64,000 nt of DNA, from positions 131,511-195,510 of the forward strand of contig CAWKIA010000038.1 of assembly GCA_963849635.1 (NCBI GenBank), given 5' to 3'. Of the stretch, positions 45,266-53,287 are shown piece after piece. The position numbers and the translations under genes are program-made. The stretch is from CAVRUD01 sp963849635. GTDB lineage: Bacteria > Chloroflexota > Chloroflexia > Thermomicrobiales > UBA6265. Positions within the stretch are counted from its first letter, which is position 1, and every line of letters begins with the position of its first letter. The notes below the pieces were generated by a model. It made no database searches. It saw nothing but the letters and a program-made list of their open reading frames with translations, and was not told the origin of the DNA.

Positions 45266-45598
45266 CTGTGTCTCCCTTTCGGCTGAGTCAATGGCTGGCC
45301 GCATGGCCAGCAGGTCGGAATGGGCCGTCCGCTCTCAGCGGTGTGGTCATATCCTGCCCTGCGCAGACGGCGCAGCCCATCGGCAAGTTCGCCTAATTGG
45401 GGGAGGAGGAATGGGGGGTTGGCGGATAGGTAATGGGGGGAGGGAGAGAAAGGACCTCACCCCCTACCCCCTCTCTCCCCTAGCCCACTGCGGTGGAGAG
45501 GGGCCTCAGGCAGAGCCGCGTCCGATGAGAGACGCCGTTCTCACCCTCCCCCTTGTCGCGACGGGGGAAGGGGGCTGGGGGGTTAGGGGGCTTTTTCC
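45266..45598. other. Gene-free stretch with C-rich repeats
   Basis: Contains CCCCCTACCCCCTCTCTCCCC-like tracts and a CTCCCCCTTGTCGCGACGGGGGAAG hairpin near 45546-45571. These resemble common dispersed repeats that hug gene ends. It holds the promoter of peptide 2 and the terminator side of the SRPBCC gene. No coding frame is convincing. Confidence 0.45.
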
Positions 45599-46183
45599 CT
45601 ATTCGCTCCCCGCTGATGACGGCATCAACTCCATCCAGACGGTGTTGCAGCGGTCCATCTCCGCCTGAACTTCGGGGGTGTGCTCGAACCAGTCGATCGC
45701 ACGACCTGCGGGCAATTCGCCGCGTAGGAATGGGGGCAAGTAGCTCAAGGAAAATTCCCAGTTGGCGCCGACGTCGGGGAGGGGATCGAGCATCTGCCCT
45801 TCCCACTCGACGAGCTTGGGCACCATCGCGTGGGAGAACTCCAGGTGTGTCGTCTCCGCGCCTTCTGGGGTGAGGCGGAGTTCGATCTCGTCGACCGGAC
45901 GTCCAGGATGGGCCCAGGTGGCGCGAAAGGAGCGGGGAGGCTCGCAGGCGAGGATCTCGCAGTCAGCGAATGTGTCGACCGAAACCCTGCCCCCAACCCG
46001 GAAGTCCCCGGTTACGGGCGAATACCAGCGTACGATCTGCTCCGGATTCGTGAAGGCGCTCCAGACCACATCGACCGGCGCCTGGATGGTCATGCGAACG
46101 ATGGCGCAACGGGCATCGCCGGCGGCAATCTGGCGGGTACTGATAGTGCGTGTCGCGCCTCGGTCGCCGATCGTCTTGGCCAT
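45599..46183 (-). CDS. SRPBCC/AHSA1 family protein
   Basis: A 194-residue START/Bet v1-like protein: IVRMTIQAPVDVVWSAFTNP, EQIVRWYSPVTGDFRVGGRV, then EPPRSFRATWAHPGRPVDEI and the C-terminal helix PDVGANWEFSLSYLPPFLRG. The AHSA1-type family binds hydrophobic ligands or aids Hsp90-like systems; here the role is not known. A TAAGGAGG site precedes the ATG, and a TATAAT box lies just upstream on the same strand. Confidence 0.85.
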   Translation of the reverse strand: MAKTIGDRGATRTISTRQIAAGDARCAIVRMTIQAPVDVVWSAFTNPEQIVRWYSPVTGDFRVGGRVSVDTFADCEILACEPPRSFRATWAHPGRPVDEIELRLTPEGAETTHLEFSHAMVPKLVEWEGQMLDPLPDVGANWEFSLSYLPPFLRGELPAGRAIDWFEHTPEVQAEMDRCNTVWMELMPSSAGSE

Positions 46184-46228
46184 GAGTGGTGGAAGTCCTC
46201 CTTACACGCATTGCATCTTTTGACGCCA

Positions 46229-46256
46229 CATTATATACCTTGAATTGCATATACAA
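46229..46256 (-). promoter_or_regulatory. Likely promoter of SRPBCC gene
   Basis: On the minus strand, CTTGTA and TATAAT are separated by 16 bases, about 45 bases above the ATG at 46183. The local base composition is AT-rich, unlike the surroundings. Confidence 0.4.
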
Positions 46257-46355
46257 GACAGGGTGCCTGTGGTGCCGTTGCCGTCACCAACGATGCAGGC
46301 GAGAATCCGCCTGCCAACCGAACCGGCGGCGGACCGAAACGCAAAGGGGATCACG

Positions 46356-47348
46356 ATGGCCGAAGTCAATATCGCCGAGGTTGATGACCGCCGTGGCCGC
46401 CGAAACGGCGAGGATTGCCCTGGCGGTGGATCGTCACGGCCGCGGCGCTCCTCATTCTGGTGGTTCTCTACAGCAGCATCAGCTGGACCTTCACCAGCAG
46501 ATTGATCGGCGTGCAGTTCCCGGCCGCGCCCGAGATCGCCTTCGCGGACTTCGGGCTGCCCCAACCGGAGGACGTCACCATCACTATTGGCGACATCAAC
46601 CTCTCCGGCTGGTACTTCGACAACCCGGCGAACGCCGGATGCGGCGTGGTCATGCTTCACGGGTATTCCGGCAATAAGGGCGGGATCATGGCGCCGACCC
46701 CGCTCTTCTGGGATCGCGGCTGCGACCTGCTGCTCTACGACTTGCGCGGCCATGGAGAGAGTTCCGAAGGGGATCACACCTACGGCGTCCTCGACCGGAA
46801 GGATCAAATTGCGGCGCTCGACTGGTTCATCGAGCGAACCGGCTTGCCGGAGAACAAGGTCGGCCTGATCGGCTGGTCATACGGCGCAGCCACGTCGATC
46901 CTGACCGCGGCGGAGCGGCCTGGGCTTGCGTTCGTGATCTCGGACGCGTCGTATTCGTCGCTCCGCGACATCGCGAAGGTGCAGGCCGGGGCGTTGTTCG
47001 GGAACTGGGCGAAGGCGTTCGTGCCGGGCGCGCTGATTCTGGGCACGGTTCCGGGGCGATTTCGATCCGTCGGACGCCGCGCCGGCGGAGGCGATCAAAG
47101 ACGTAACCATCCCGACCCTCCTGATCCAATCAACGACCGACGATTTCACCCCCTATGAGCAAACCGACGAGATCTACGCGAACAGCAATCACGACCATAC
47201 GGTCTATGAGCTGACAGAGTACGGCGCCCTCCACGCCAGTTCGTACGTCACCGATCCCGTCGCGTACACCGAATTCGTTGATCAGTTCCTGGCGACATTC
47301 GTCCCGGATTTCGGCACCCCGCGTCCCCCGGCGGACACAGACGCCTAA
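46356..47348 (+). CDS. Membrane-anchored alpha/beta hydrolase (two frameshifts)
   Basis: About 330 residues. It starts MAEVNIAEVDDRRGRR at 46356 (AAGGGGA site), shifts near 46410, and then reads a membrane anchor (WIVTAAALLILVVLYSSISW). The hydrolase core follows: CGVVMLHGYSGNKGGIMAPT, LLLYDLRGHGESSEGDHTYG, the nucleophile elbow GWSYGAA (Ser in VGLIGWSYGAATS) and VISDASYSSLRDIA. A second shift near 47060 restores DVTIPTLLIQSTTDDFTPYE (acid Asp) and EYGALHASSYVTDPVAY (His). The layout is that of BAAT/dienelactone-hydrolase-like or peptidase S9/S33 relatives with an N-terminal anchor. The substrate is unknown. Confidence 0.7.
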
Positions 47349-47360
47349 TGCGGAATACCG

Positions 47361-47444
47361 TGTAGGGGCGCGATTCATCGCGCCTTCCTCCTGAACGCGA
47401 ACGCTCGATTCTGGCAGCCGGGCGTGATAAATCACGCCCCTACG
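47361..47444. repeat. GTAGGGGCG...CGCCCCTAC inverted-repeat element
   Basis: GTAGGGGCGCGATTCATCGC at the left faces GCGTGATAAATCACGCCCCT plus AC at the right. Both arms carry internal palindromes (CGCGATTCATCGCG, CGTGATAAATCACG). Such GTAGGGGCG elements recur in intergenic DNA of many bacteria. It may also end transcription of the hydrolase gene. Confidence 0.65.
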
Positions 47445-47495
47445 GCTCGGGATCGGGGCCACATCGGCCTGTAATCGGCATGGATCACCGTCGCC

Positions 47496-47524
47496 TTGAC
47501 GCTTGAGTCTCAGTGTTGTATTTT
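47496..47524 (+). promoter_or_regulatory. Promoter of the ArsR-AHSA1 operon
   Basis: TTGACG (47496-47501), a 17-base spacer and TATTTT (47519-47524) form a sigma-70-like promoter 34 bases before the ArsR-family start codon. Confidence 0.65.
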
Positions 47525-47529
47525 ACCAT

Positions 47530-47545
47530 TCGGTTATTTAACCGA
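47530..47545. promoter_or_regulatory. ArsR-type operator palindrome
   Basis: TCGGTTA-TT-TAACCGA is a perfect 7-base inverted repeat overlapping the expected transcription start. Its position directly after the -10 box suggests autorepression by the ArsR-family protein encoded just downstream. Confidence 0.65.
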
Positions 47546-47557
47546 GAGGTTGATTAC

Positions 47558-47962
47558 ATGATGTCCGATCCACTCAGTACGGTCTTCGCCGCCCTCGCCG
47601 ATCCCACTCGGCGAGCGATCCTCGCCCGCCTTGCCGCGGGCGAGGCCTCCGTCTCGGAGCTGGCCGCCCCGTTCGCGATGAGCCTGCCCGCCATCTCCAA
47701 GCACCTCAAGGTGCTGGAGAGGGCCGGCCTGATCGCGCGCGGCCGCCGGGCGCAGTGGCGGCCCTGCCGTCTGCAGGCCGAACCGCTGCATCAGGCGGCG
47801 GGATGGTTAGAGGCGTACCGGCCGTACTGGGAGGGTCGCTTCGATCGCCTCGATAACTACTTGCGGGAGATCCAATCTCCGGCAGGCAATGCGGGTCCGG
47901 CGAGCGAGCCGACCCAAACCCTGGAGGAACAGCCAGATGGCGATGACGACCACCGCACTTGA
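47558..47962 (+). CDS. ArsR family winged-helix repressor
   Basis: A 134-residue protein with MSDPLSTVFAALADPTRRAI, then LAPFAMSLPAISKHLKVLER and the wing RAGLIARGRRAQWRPCRL. No As(III)-binding CxC motif is present. This ArsR subset is found with SRPBCC genes. The ATG at 47558 (MMSDP) or 47561 is likely. It overlaps the AHSA1 gene by 26 bases, so the two are translationally coupled. The palindrome before it is its probable operator. The C-terminal 25 residues are acidic and unconserved. Confidence 0.9.
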   Translation: MMSDPLSTVFAALADPTRRAILARLAAGEASVSELAAPFAMSLPAISKHLKVLERAGLIARGRRAQWRPCRLQAEPLHQAAGWLEAYRPYWEGRFDRLDNYLREIQSPAGNAGPASEPTQTLEEQPDGDDDHRT

Positions 47963-48416
47963 GACCAAGACCGGCGAGCTCGCGCTGGAAATCACTCGGG
48001 TCTTCAACGCTCCACGCGACCTGGTCTTCAAGGCATGGACCGATCCGGAGCACATGGCCAGATGGGGCGGCCCGGAGGGTTATTCGGCCACGACCGTCGA
48101 GCTGGATGCTCGCCCCGGCGGAGCATGGCGGCTGGGGATGCGCTCTCCTGAGGGGGATGAGCACCTGCAAGGCGGCGTGATCCGCGAGATCGTCCCGCCG
48201 GAGCGGCTGGTCTACACCTTCGCCTGGGAGGAGGCCGACGGCTCGCCCGGCCACGAAACGCTGGTCTCCATCACCCTGGCCGAACATGGCCCCAATGCCA
48301 CCCAGACTCTGATGACCTTTCGCCAGGGGACCTTTGAGAACGTCGAGAGCCGCGACGGGCACCGGGAGGGCTGGGACAGCGCCTTCAACGTGCTCGATGC
48401 GTATCTGACATCTTAA
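47937..48416 (+). CDS. AHSA1/SRPBCC domain protein
   Basis: A 159-residue AHSA1-like START-fold protein: LEITRVFNAPRDLVFKAWTD, PEHMARWGGPEGYSATTVEL, then EIVPPERLVYTFAWEEADGS and the C-terminal GHREGWDSAFNVLDAYL. It is co-expressed with the ArsR-family repressor. In this well-known arrangement the SRPBCC protein is a ligand-binding or resistance factor; the ligand is not known. The ATG at 47937 has GGAGGAAC. A hairpin at 48424-48484 ends the operon. Confidence 0.92.
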   Translation: MAMTTTALETKTGELALEITRVFNAPRDLVFKAWTDPEHMARWGGPEGYSATTVELDARPGGAWRLGMRSPEGDEHLQGGVIREIVPPERLVYTFAWEEADGSPGHETLVSITLAEHGPNATQTLMTFRQGTFENVESRDGHREGWDSAFNVLDAYLTS

Positions 48417-48423
48417 GTCGTGC

Positions 48424-48484
48424 GACGTGAGACGTGAGACGTGAGCACGAGAATCCGTTCTTCTCACGTCTCTCGTCTCACGTC
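48424..48484. repeat. Hairpin built from GTGAGAC heptamers
   Basis: The left arm GACGTGAGACGTGAGACGTG plus AG and the right arm CTCACGTCTCTCGTCTCACG plus TC pair over 22 bases with one mismatch. The heptamer is the one repeated at 28440-28481. It lies 7 bases past the AHSA1 stop and 14 bases before the SDR start, so it may act as a terminator. Confidence 0.7.
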
Positions 48485-48498
48485 TTGAGGACCGTCCC

Positions 48499-48993
48499 AT
48501 GTTGCTTAGGGACAAGGTCGCCGTGATCTACGGCGCCGGCGGCTCTGTTGGCGGAGCTGTCTCCCGTGCAATTGCCCAGGAGGGCGCGACGGTCATCCTG
48601 GCGGGTCGCACCCTGGCGCCGCTGGAGGTGGCCGCGACCGAGATCAGGGCGGCGGGCGGCATGGCCGATGCGGCGATCGTCGATGCCCTGGATCGCTCGT
48701 CGCGCGAGGAATTGCTGTCCGGGGTTGTGGCCAGGACGGGCAAGATTGACATCTCGTTCAACGCGATCTCGATCGACGACGTCCAGGGCATGCCCCTGAT
48801 CGAGATGGCCGAGGACGATTTCGTCCAGCCCGTAGCGACGGCGATGCGAACCCAATTCCTGACTTCGACGGCGGAGGGGCGTTACATGAAGGGGAAGGGT
48901 GGCGTCATTCTCGCCATCACGGCCCGGCCGGACCTGCGCTCCTACCCCAATACGGGCGGCTTCGGCGTCACCTGCGGTGAACTGGTCGACTGA
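48499..48993 (+). CDS. Short-chain dehydrogenase, C-terminally truncated
   Basis: A 164-residue SDR N-terminal half. The Rossmann motif reads KVAVIYGAGGSVGGAVSRAI (GxGxxGG type), then ILAGRTLAPLEVAA, a D of the adenine pocket in IVDALDRSS, and NAISIDDVQGMPL. The sequence reaches ITARPDLRSYPNTGGFGVTC and stops at GELVD, about 85 residues before a normal end. The YxxxK pair is not in canonical form. The downstream gene starts 10 bases later, so the truncation is real in this assembly. It is probably a non-functional or partial gene. Confidence 0.75.
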   Translation: MLLRDKVAVIYGAGGSVGGAVSRAIAQEGATVILAGRTLAPLEVAATEIRAAGGMADAAIVDALDRSSREELLSGVVARTGKIDISFNAISIDDVQGMPLIEMAEDDFVQPVATAMRTQFLTSTAEGRYMKGKGGVILAITARPDLRSYPNTGGFGVTCGELVD

Positions 48994-49002
48994 GAGATTG
49001 CT

Positions 49003-49860
49003 ATGCCAATTCACGTCTTCGATCCGAGCAAGCCGGAAAAAGCCGGCTGGGAGCCGGACGTTCCCGCCAGCGATTCGCTCCTGCGGGCCTTTCTTCTCAA
49101 CTGGACCGCCGGCATCGCCGCCCAGGCGGCCGACCTGGGCGGCCAAACCCTGACCCGGGACGATCTCTCCGCCTCGGATATCGGCCGCCCGTCGTTCGGG
49201 GCGAACGTGGTCACCCTGCTCGCGCCGCTCTATCAAGACGACACGCCCGAGGTGATGGGCATCATCGACAGCTACTACGGCTTTGCCGATCAGCGGGACA
49301 CTCGCACCGGCTCAGTCTTCCTGTTCTCTCCCTGGCCGACCCCCGACCTGCGGCTCCACGGGTGGTCGATCGAGGGGTATGGCTCGTTCATGCTCCGGCC
49401 CAGAGGCGGACAGGCGCCGATTCCTCCACCGGCCCTGCGGATCGAGCGGGTGACGGATGAGGACGGCCTGCGTGATTTCCAATCGGCTATGGCCCGCGGA
49501 TTCGGGATGGACGAGCTCGCCTCGGCAGCGCACGGCTGGACGATCTTCGCGCCCGCGGCGCTCCGCGATCCCCGCGAGCACCTTTGGGTCGGGTATGAGG
49601 AGGACCGACCGGTCTGCGCCGCCTCCGCCTTTGTCGCCGAGGGGATTGTCGATGTGACGCTGGTGGCGACGGTGCCGGAGGCGCGCCGGCGCGGCTACGC
49701 GACGGCGATCACCTGGAAGGCGACCCTGGCCGATCCGGATCTTCTTGCCCTCTTGATCGCCACACCGGAAGGCAAGCCCGCCTACGAGGCGATGGGCTAT
49801 CTCCCCCTATTCAACTTCACCATCTGGAGCAAGGATCGGCCTGCACAAGCAGCAGCATGA
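49003..49860 (+). CDS. GNAT acetyltransferase with extra N-terminal domain
   Basis: A 285-residue protein. Residues 1-140 form an unassigned domain (IHVFDPSKPEKAGWEPDVPA, DLGGQTLTRDDLSASDIGRP, SVFLFSPWPTPDLRLHGWSI). The GNAT part follows at about 145-280: ALRIERVTDEDGLRDFQSAM, then VDVTLVATVPEARRRGYATA with the acetyl-CoA loop RRRGYA, and AYEAMGYLPLFNFTIW. The acceptor is unknown. It starts 10 bases after the truncated SDR and 14 bases before the PNPOx gene, so the three form an operon. Confidence 0.8.
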   Translation: MPIHVFDPSKPEKAGWEPDVPASDSLLRAFLLNWTAGIAAQAADLGGQTLTRDDLSASDIGRPSFGANVVTLLAPLYQDDTPEVMGIIDSYYGFADQRDTRTGSVFLFSPWPTPDLRLHGWSIEGYGSFMLRPRGGQAPIPPPALRIERVTDEDGLRDFQSAMARGFGMDELASAAHGWTIFAPAALRDPREHLWVGYEEDRPVCAASAFVAEGIVDVTLVATVPEARRRGYATAITWKATLADPDLLALLIATPEGKPAYEAMGYLPLFNFTIWSKDRPAQAAA

Positions 49861-49873
49861 TCGGAGGAGTTTC

Positions 49874-50317
49874 ATGACGAAGACCCCAATGACCCAGCAG
49901 GATTGGGAAGCGTTTCTGGCCGAGCCGCGCATCGGCGTCCTCAGCGTGGCCAGCGACGACGGGCGACCACCCCTGGCCGTCCCGGTCTGGCACCACTACG
50001 AGCCGGGCGGCGAATTGACCTTCTTCACCGGCACCCAGGGGCGGACGGCCCGCAAGACCCGCCTGATCGAGAAGGCCGGCGTGGTCTCCTTCACCGTCCA
50101 GAAAGCCGAGCCGCCCTACAAGAACGCCACGATCGAGGGCAAGCTCGTCGCCATCGAACGGCCGCCTACCTCCGCGCAGATGCTGGCCATCCTCCGGCGC
50201 TACCTGCCGGAGGAGATGGCCCAGGGGTTTGCGGATGCCGAACTGGCGAATCCCGGCCCGACCCTGGTTCTCTTCCGGATCAAACCGGAGCGCTGGCTGA
50301 CGGCTGATTTTTCGTAG
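49874..50317 (+). CDS. Pyridoxamine 5'-phosphate oxidase-type FMN/F420-binding protein
   Basis: A 147-residue split-barrel flavoprotein: WEAFLAEPRIGVLSVASDDG, then PPLAVPVWHHYEPGGELTFF, then TARKTRLIEKAGVVSFTVQK and PYKNATIEGKLVAIE. Such proteins bind FMN or F420 and reduce small molecules. It is the third gene of the SDR/GNAT operon, with GGAGGAG just before its ATG. It ends before a long palindrome that likely terminates transcription on both strands. Confidence 0.85.
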   Translation: MTKTPMTQQDWEAFLAEPRIGVLSVASDDGRPPLAVPVWHHYEPGGELTFFTGTQGRTARKTRLIEKAGVVSFTVQKAEPPYKNATIEGKLVAIERPPTSAQMLAILRRYLPEEMAQGFADAELANPGPTLVLFRIKPERWLTADFS

Positions 50318-50413
50318 TGTCGGTCTCTGCGCGGTATCCCAACCGGCTGCAATCGCGCTGCGCATGATCCTCACGCAGAAACCGACGTAGGGGTCGCATC
50401 GCGCCAACGTCAG

Positions 50414-50443
50414 ATCGCCCGCCCCGGATCCGGGGCGGGCGAT
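50414..50443. terminator. 30-bp perfect palindrome between convergent genes
   Basis: ATCGCCCGCCCCGGA and TCCGGGGCGGGCGAT are exact complements with no loop. It lies between the convergent PNPOx and LLM-type genes and likely acts in both directions. Confidence 0.65.
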
Positions 50444-50466
50444 GATGCGCTCGTCCAGCAACGATG

Positions 50467-51513
50467 TCAGGCGGCCCTGTCCAGTTCCGCCAGCACCTCG
50501 CCAAAACCGTCCAGTCCTTCAACGGTGTCCGGATCGAGGAAGACGATGATATGGGTGATGCCCGCCGCGGCGTAGGCGCGCAGCTGGCCGGCGATGTGGG
50601 CGGGGTCGCCGCGCAGGACCGCACCCTCCGCCGCCTCTTGTTCGCGAGAACGGCCGTAGGCGGTGGAGGGTGGGTGCTGGCGGGGCAGGTCGAGATCGAT
50701 CGAGAGGAGCAAGGTGCGGCCCAGGGTTGCCGGGTCGCGGCCTATCGCCGCGCAGGCAGCGTCGAGCGGGGCCAGAGACTCGCGGACATCCTCAGGTTTC
50801 AGGTCGAGGAACGTATTCCATTCGTCAGCGAAGCGGGCGGTCAGGTCGAGCATCCGCGGGCCGAGTTGGGAGCCGATCAGGATGGGTGGACCACCCGGTC
50901 TGGGACCGCGCGGGCGCAGTTCCGCCTCCCGCACCCGGTAATACGTGCCGGAAAAGTCGAGGCGGCCCTCGCGGAGCAAGCCGGTGATGATCTTGAGCGC
51001 TTCTTCGAAACGGCCGACCCGGTTGTTGGTCTCGAAGCCGAACCGATCCGCGTCGCCACCGCCATCGCCCGCGCCGAGGGAGAGAATCAGGCGGCCTCCG
51101 CTGATCTCGTCAACGGTGTCGGCCATTTTGGCGAGGAGGGCGGGGTTGCGAAAGAGGTTGTTGGTAACGATCTGGCCGAGTTCGACCCGGTCGGTCACGG
51201 CGGCGAGGGCCGCCATCAGCGACCAGCATTCCCACCCACCGGTGGCTTCGCCAGTGGCGAGATCGGGCGGGGCAACGCCGAGGGAGGCGTTGAGCTCCGG
51301 AGCATACTCCTCCCCGACGGGAAAGAGGAGGCGATCGACGGCCCAGAGGGAGTCAAACCCAACCGCCTCAGCCCGCATCGCTAACGCTTTCAGTTCGCGC
51401 CAGCGGGCGACATCGGGGCCACGGCGGCCTTCGGTCTCGGGCAGGGAGTAGCCGATCTTGAGGGGGCGGGTTGGATGGATCGTAGTGGTGGTCGGGCGAT
51501 CGGTCTGCGACAT
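50467..51513 (-). CDS. LLM class F420-dependent oxidoreductase
   Basis: A 348-residue luciferase-like TIM-barrel oxidoreductase: LKIGYSLPETEGRRGPDVAR, AMRAEAVGFDSLWAVDRLLF, then GWECWSLMAALAAVTDRVEL and TNNLFRNPALLAKMADTVDE. Next are GGRLILSLGAGDGGGDADRF, and late PPILIGSQLGPRMLDLTARF. The F420-type LLM pattern is clear. The substrate is unknown. The ATG at 51513 lies 72 bases from the neighbouring F420-type gene, on the same strand. Confidence 0.9.
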   Translation of the reverse strand: MSQTDRPTTTTIHPTRPLKIGYSLPETEGRRGPDVARWRELKALAMRAEAVGFDSLWAVDRLLFPVGEEYAPELNASLGVAPPDLATGEATGGWECWSLMAALAAVTDRVELGQIVTNNLFRNPALLAKMADTVDEISGGRLILSLGAGDGGGDADRFGFETNNRVGRFEEALKIITGLLREGRLDFSGTYYRVREAELRPRGPRPGGPPILIGSQLGPRMLDLTARFADEWNTFLDLKPEDVRESLAPLDAACAAIGRDPATLGRTLLLSIDLDLPRQHPPSTAYGRSREQEAAEGAVLRGDPAHIAGQLRAYAAAGITHIIVFLDPDTVEGLDGFGEVLAELDRAA

Positions 51514-51585
51514 GGAGGTCTCGTATCCTTACTTTACGATTCGAAATGGATAGCCGGATAGTCGGCTAGCCGGCCGGCTGGCCGG

Positions 51586-52038
51586 CTAGAAGCCGCGGAG
51601 GCCGGTCGGAGTGACCCGGATCGAGACGGAGAAGTCGCGCCCCATCTCCTCCGGAGAGCTCCAGGTGCGGAACTCCTCCTCATACTTCCGCACAAAGTCG
51701 GGCACCTGGGGGACCGGTGGGGCGTCGGGCACGATCCGGGCGACGCCGGTGAGGATGACGATGTCGTTGCCGGCGCGATCCCCGTTCAGGTGGAGCCCAA
51801 CGATCGGGTTCCGGGCGATGTTGCGCAGCTTCTGGGTCTTGGGGTAGCTGAAGATCAGGATTGACTCCTCCTCCCCTTCGTCCCAGAGATACCAGACCGG
51901 GCTCGGCTGCGGCGTGCCGTCCACCCGGACGGTGGTCAGCCAGATGATCCGCTCGTCGCGCAGCCGCTGCGCGGCCCGGGCTCCGAACTCGGTTGCGGGG
52001 TTGATCAGGGTGGTCGGGTTAGTCAGGGTGGTCGGCAT
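51586..52038 (-). CDS. TIGR03667/Rv3369-type F420-dependent oxidoreductase
   Basis: A 150-residue split-barrel protein: TEFGARAAQRLRDERIIWLT, then VRVDGTPQPSPVWYLWDEGE, ILIFSYPKTQKLRNIARNPI and VGLHLNGDRAGNDIVILTGV. This is the TIGR03667 pattern. The family reduces small substrates with F420H2. The ATG at 52038 with GAGGAGGAG was preferred to the ATG 16 codons upstream. It is divergent from the HxlR gene, which probably controls it, and shares a direction with the LLM gene. Confidence 0.88.
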   Translation of the reverse strand: MPTTLTNPTTLINPATEFGARAAQRLRDERIIWLTTVRVDGTPQPSPVWYLWDEGEEESILIFSYPKTQKLRNIARNPIVGLHLNGDRAGNDIVILTGVARIVPDAPPVPQVPDFVRKYEEEFRTWSSPEEMGRDFSVSIRVTPTGLRGF

Positions 52039-52114
52039 GGGCTCCTCCTCGCTCTCCGGGGGTTGGCACCGGCGAGCGAGGTCCATCGTATCGGGCTATG
52101 CTATAAGAATGGAA

Positions 52115-52146
52115 GTAGACACTCAAAAGTGCGGTAGGCACCCAAA
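52115..52146. promoter_or_regulatory. Two 13-base direct repeats, likely HxlR-type operator
   Basis: GTAGACACTCAAA (52115-52127) and GTAGGCACCCAAA (52134-52146) are 11/13 identical with a 19-base period. They lie between the divergent F420-type gene and the HxlR gene. A TATAAG box is at 52102-52107. HxlR-type regulators often bind direct or inverted repeats next to their own gene. Confidence 0.5.
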
Positions 52147-52199
52147 CGTACCCTTAGGGATGGAACTGATCCTGGTTGACGAGAGCGAGGGCACCCGTG

Positions 52200-52649
52200 G
52201 TGAGCGAGACGATCGACAGGCTGGACGCGGCAGAAGGCCTGGACCGGCTGGAGAAGGTGCGGGTATCGCGCGGGGGCACGGTCCGCGAGGCCAGTCCTGC
52301 GAGCCCGCGCCAGGCCCTGGCCCTCATCGCCGACAAGTGGGCCGTCCTGATCATCACGACCCTGGCGGCAGGGCCATATCGCTACAACGCCCTCCGCCGC
52401 GAGATCGCCGGTGTCTCGCAGAAGATGCTCACCCAATCCCTGCGCGATCTGGAATGCAATGGCCTGGTGGCGCGGACGGTCTACCCGGATACTCCTCCCA
52501 GGGTGGAATACCGGCTCACGCCACTGGGCGAGACCCTGGTCGATGCCCTAGGAGTGCTGCGCGACTGGGCCGATGCCCACTACCATGAGGTCGAAGCCGC
52601 CCGCCACGCCTATTGCGGTGCGGAGCCTGGGGAATGCGACTCCCAATAA
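52200..52649 (+). CDS. HxlR family winged-helix regulator
   Basis: About 149 residues. The HTH is clear: PRQALALIADKWAVLIITTL, then GPYRYNALRREIAGVSQKML, TQSLRDLECNGLVARTVYPD and PPRVEYRLTPLGETLVDALG. These regulators sense electrophiles or other signals and control divergent redox genes. GTG 52200 is the likely start (GAGGG upstream); TTG 52176 is an alternative. No conserved N-terminal Cys is seen; Cys in LECNG and in YCGAEPGEC could be redox-sensitive. Confidence 0.88.
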   Translation: MSETIDRLDAAEGLDRLEKVRVSRGGTVREASPASPRQALALIADKWAVLIITTLAAGPYRYNALRREIAGVSQKMLTQSLRDLECNGLVARTVYPDTPPRVEYRLTPLGETLVDALGVLRDWADAHYHEVEAARHAYCGAEPGECDSQ

Positions 52650-52660
52650 ATCTAATGTGG

Positions 52661-53137
52661 TTACGTGCACTGGTTCAGGGGCTTGCAAACTCCATCGCAG
52701 GAGATCGTGCCCTTCGGGCAGCACCGGCCGTTGGAACAGGTTTGCCCAACCGCGCAATGGTGGCCACAGGCGCCGCAGTTGTTGGGATCGGTGCTGGTGG
52801 GCACACAACCGGTGTCGCAACGCGTGAAACCGGGAGAGCAATCGACGCCGCAAGGCCGGTTGGTGGGGACACAGGAGCAGCTATTGTCACAGAATCGCGA
52901 GCCGTTCGGGCAGCAGAAGCGAGCCGGAGTGCAAAAGGCGCCAGCGCCACATTGCGCGTTGGTGGAGCACGGCAGTTCGTCGCTGAAGATTCGTGAACAG
53001 AAGGCGAGCGAATCGGAGGCCGACTTGGCTGCAACCACCGTGGCAACCGCTCCGCCTGCAACCGATTTGACGAACCACCGCCGGGTACGGGATCGGGACA
53101 AACGTCGGGTCAAGGCATCGAACCGTTCCGCATCCAT
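52661..53137 (-). CDS. Exported Cys-rich protein with FDxLxRxL...RR leader
   Basis: A 158-residue secreted protein. The leader is MDAERFDALTRRLSRSRTRR then WFVKSVAGGAVATVVAAK. The mature part contains about 24 cysteines in EGF-like spacing: CSTNAQCGAGAFCTPARFCC, CDNSCSCVPTNRPCGVDCSP, then CGACGHHCAVGQTCSNGRCC and CDGVCKPLNQC. This resembles the Stig1/EGF-type Cys-rich proteins common in this bacterial group. The leader recurs in the 55 and 57 kb proteins. Its role is likely structural or adhesive. It converges with the HxlR gene, 11 bases away. Confidence 0.8.
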   Translation of the reverse strand: MDAERFDALTRRLSRSRTRRWFVKSVAGGAVATVVAAKSASDSLAFCSRIFSDELPCSTNAQCGAGAFCTPARFCCPNGSRFCDNSCSCVPTNRPCGVDCSPGFTRCDTGCVPTSTDPNNCGACGHHCAVGQTCSNGRCCPKGTISCDGVCKPLNQCT

Positions 53138-53287
53138 CTCGGTCCTCCTGACGTCCTTCCGGCGTAGGTTGCCGGGTATAGGGTCACGATACAGACCGAG
53201 TTAAACGCCTCCATCGGCAAAGATGCCTATTCAATGCCGGCGGGTGAGCGGCGCCGGCACGGAGTGAAATTCGGGTTCCTCGGGCCC

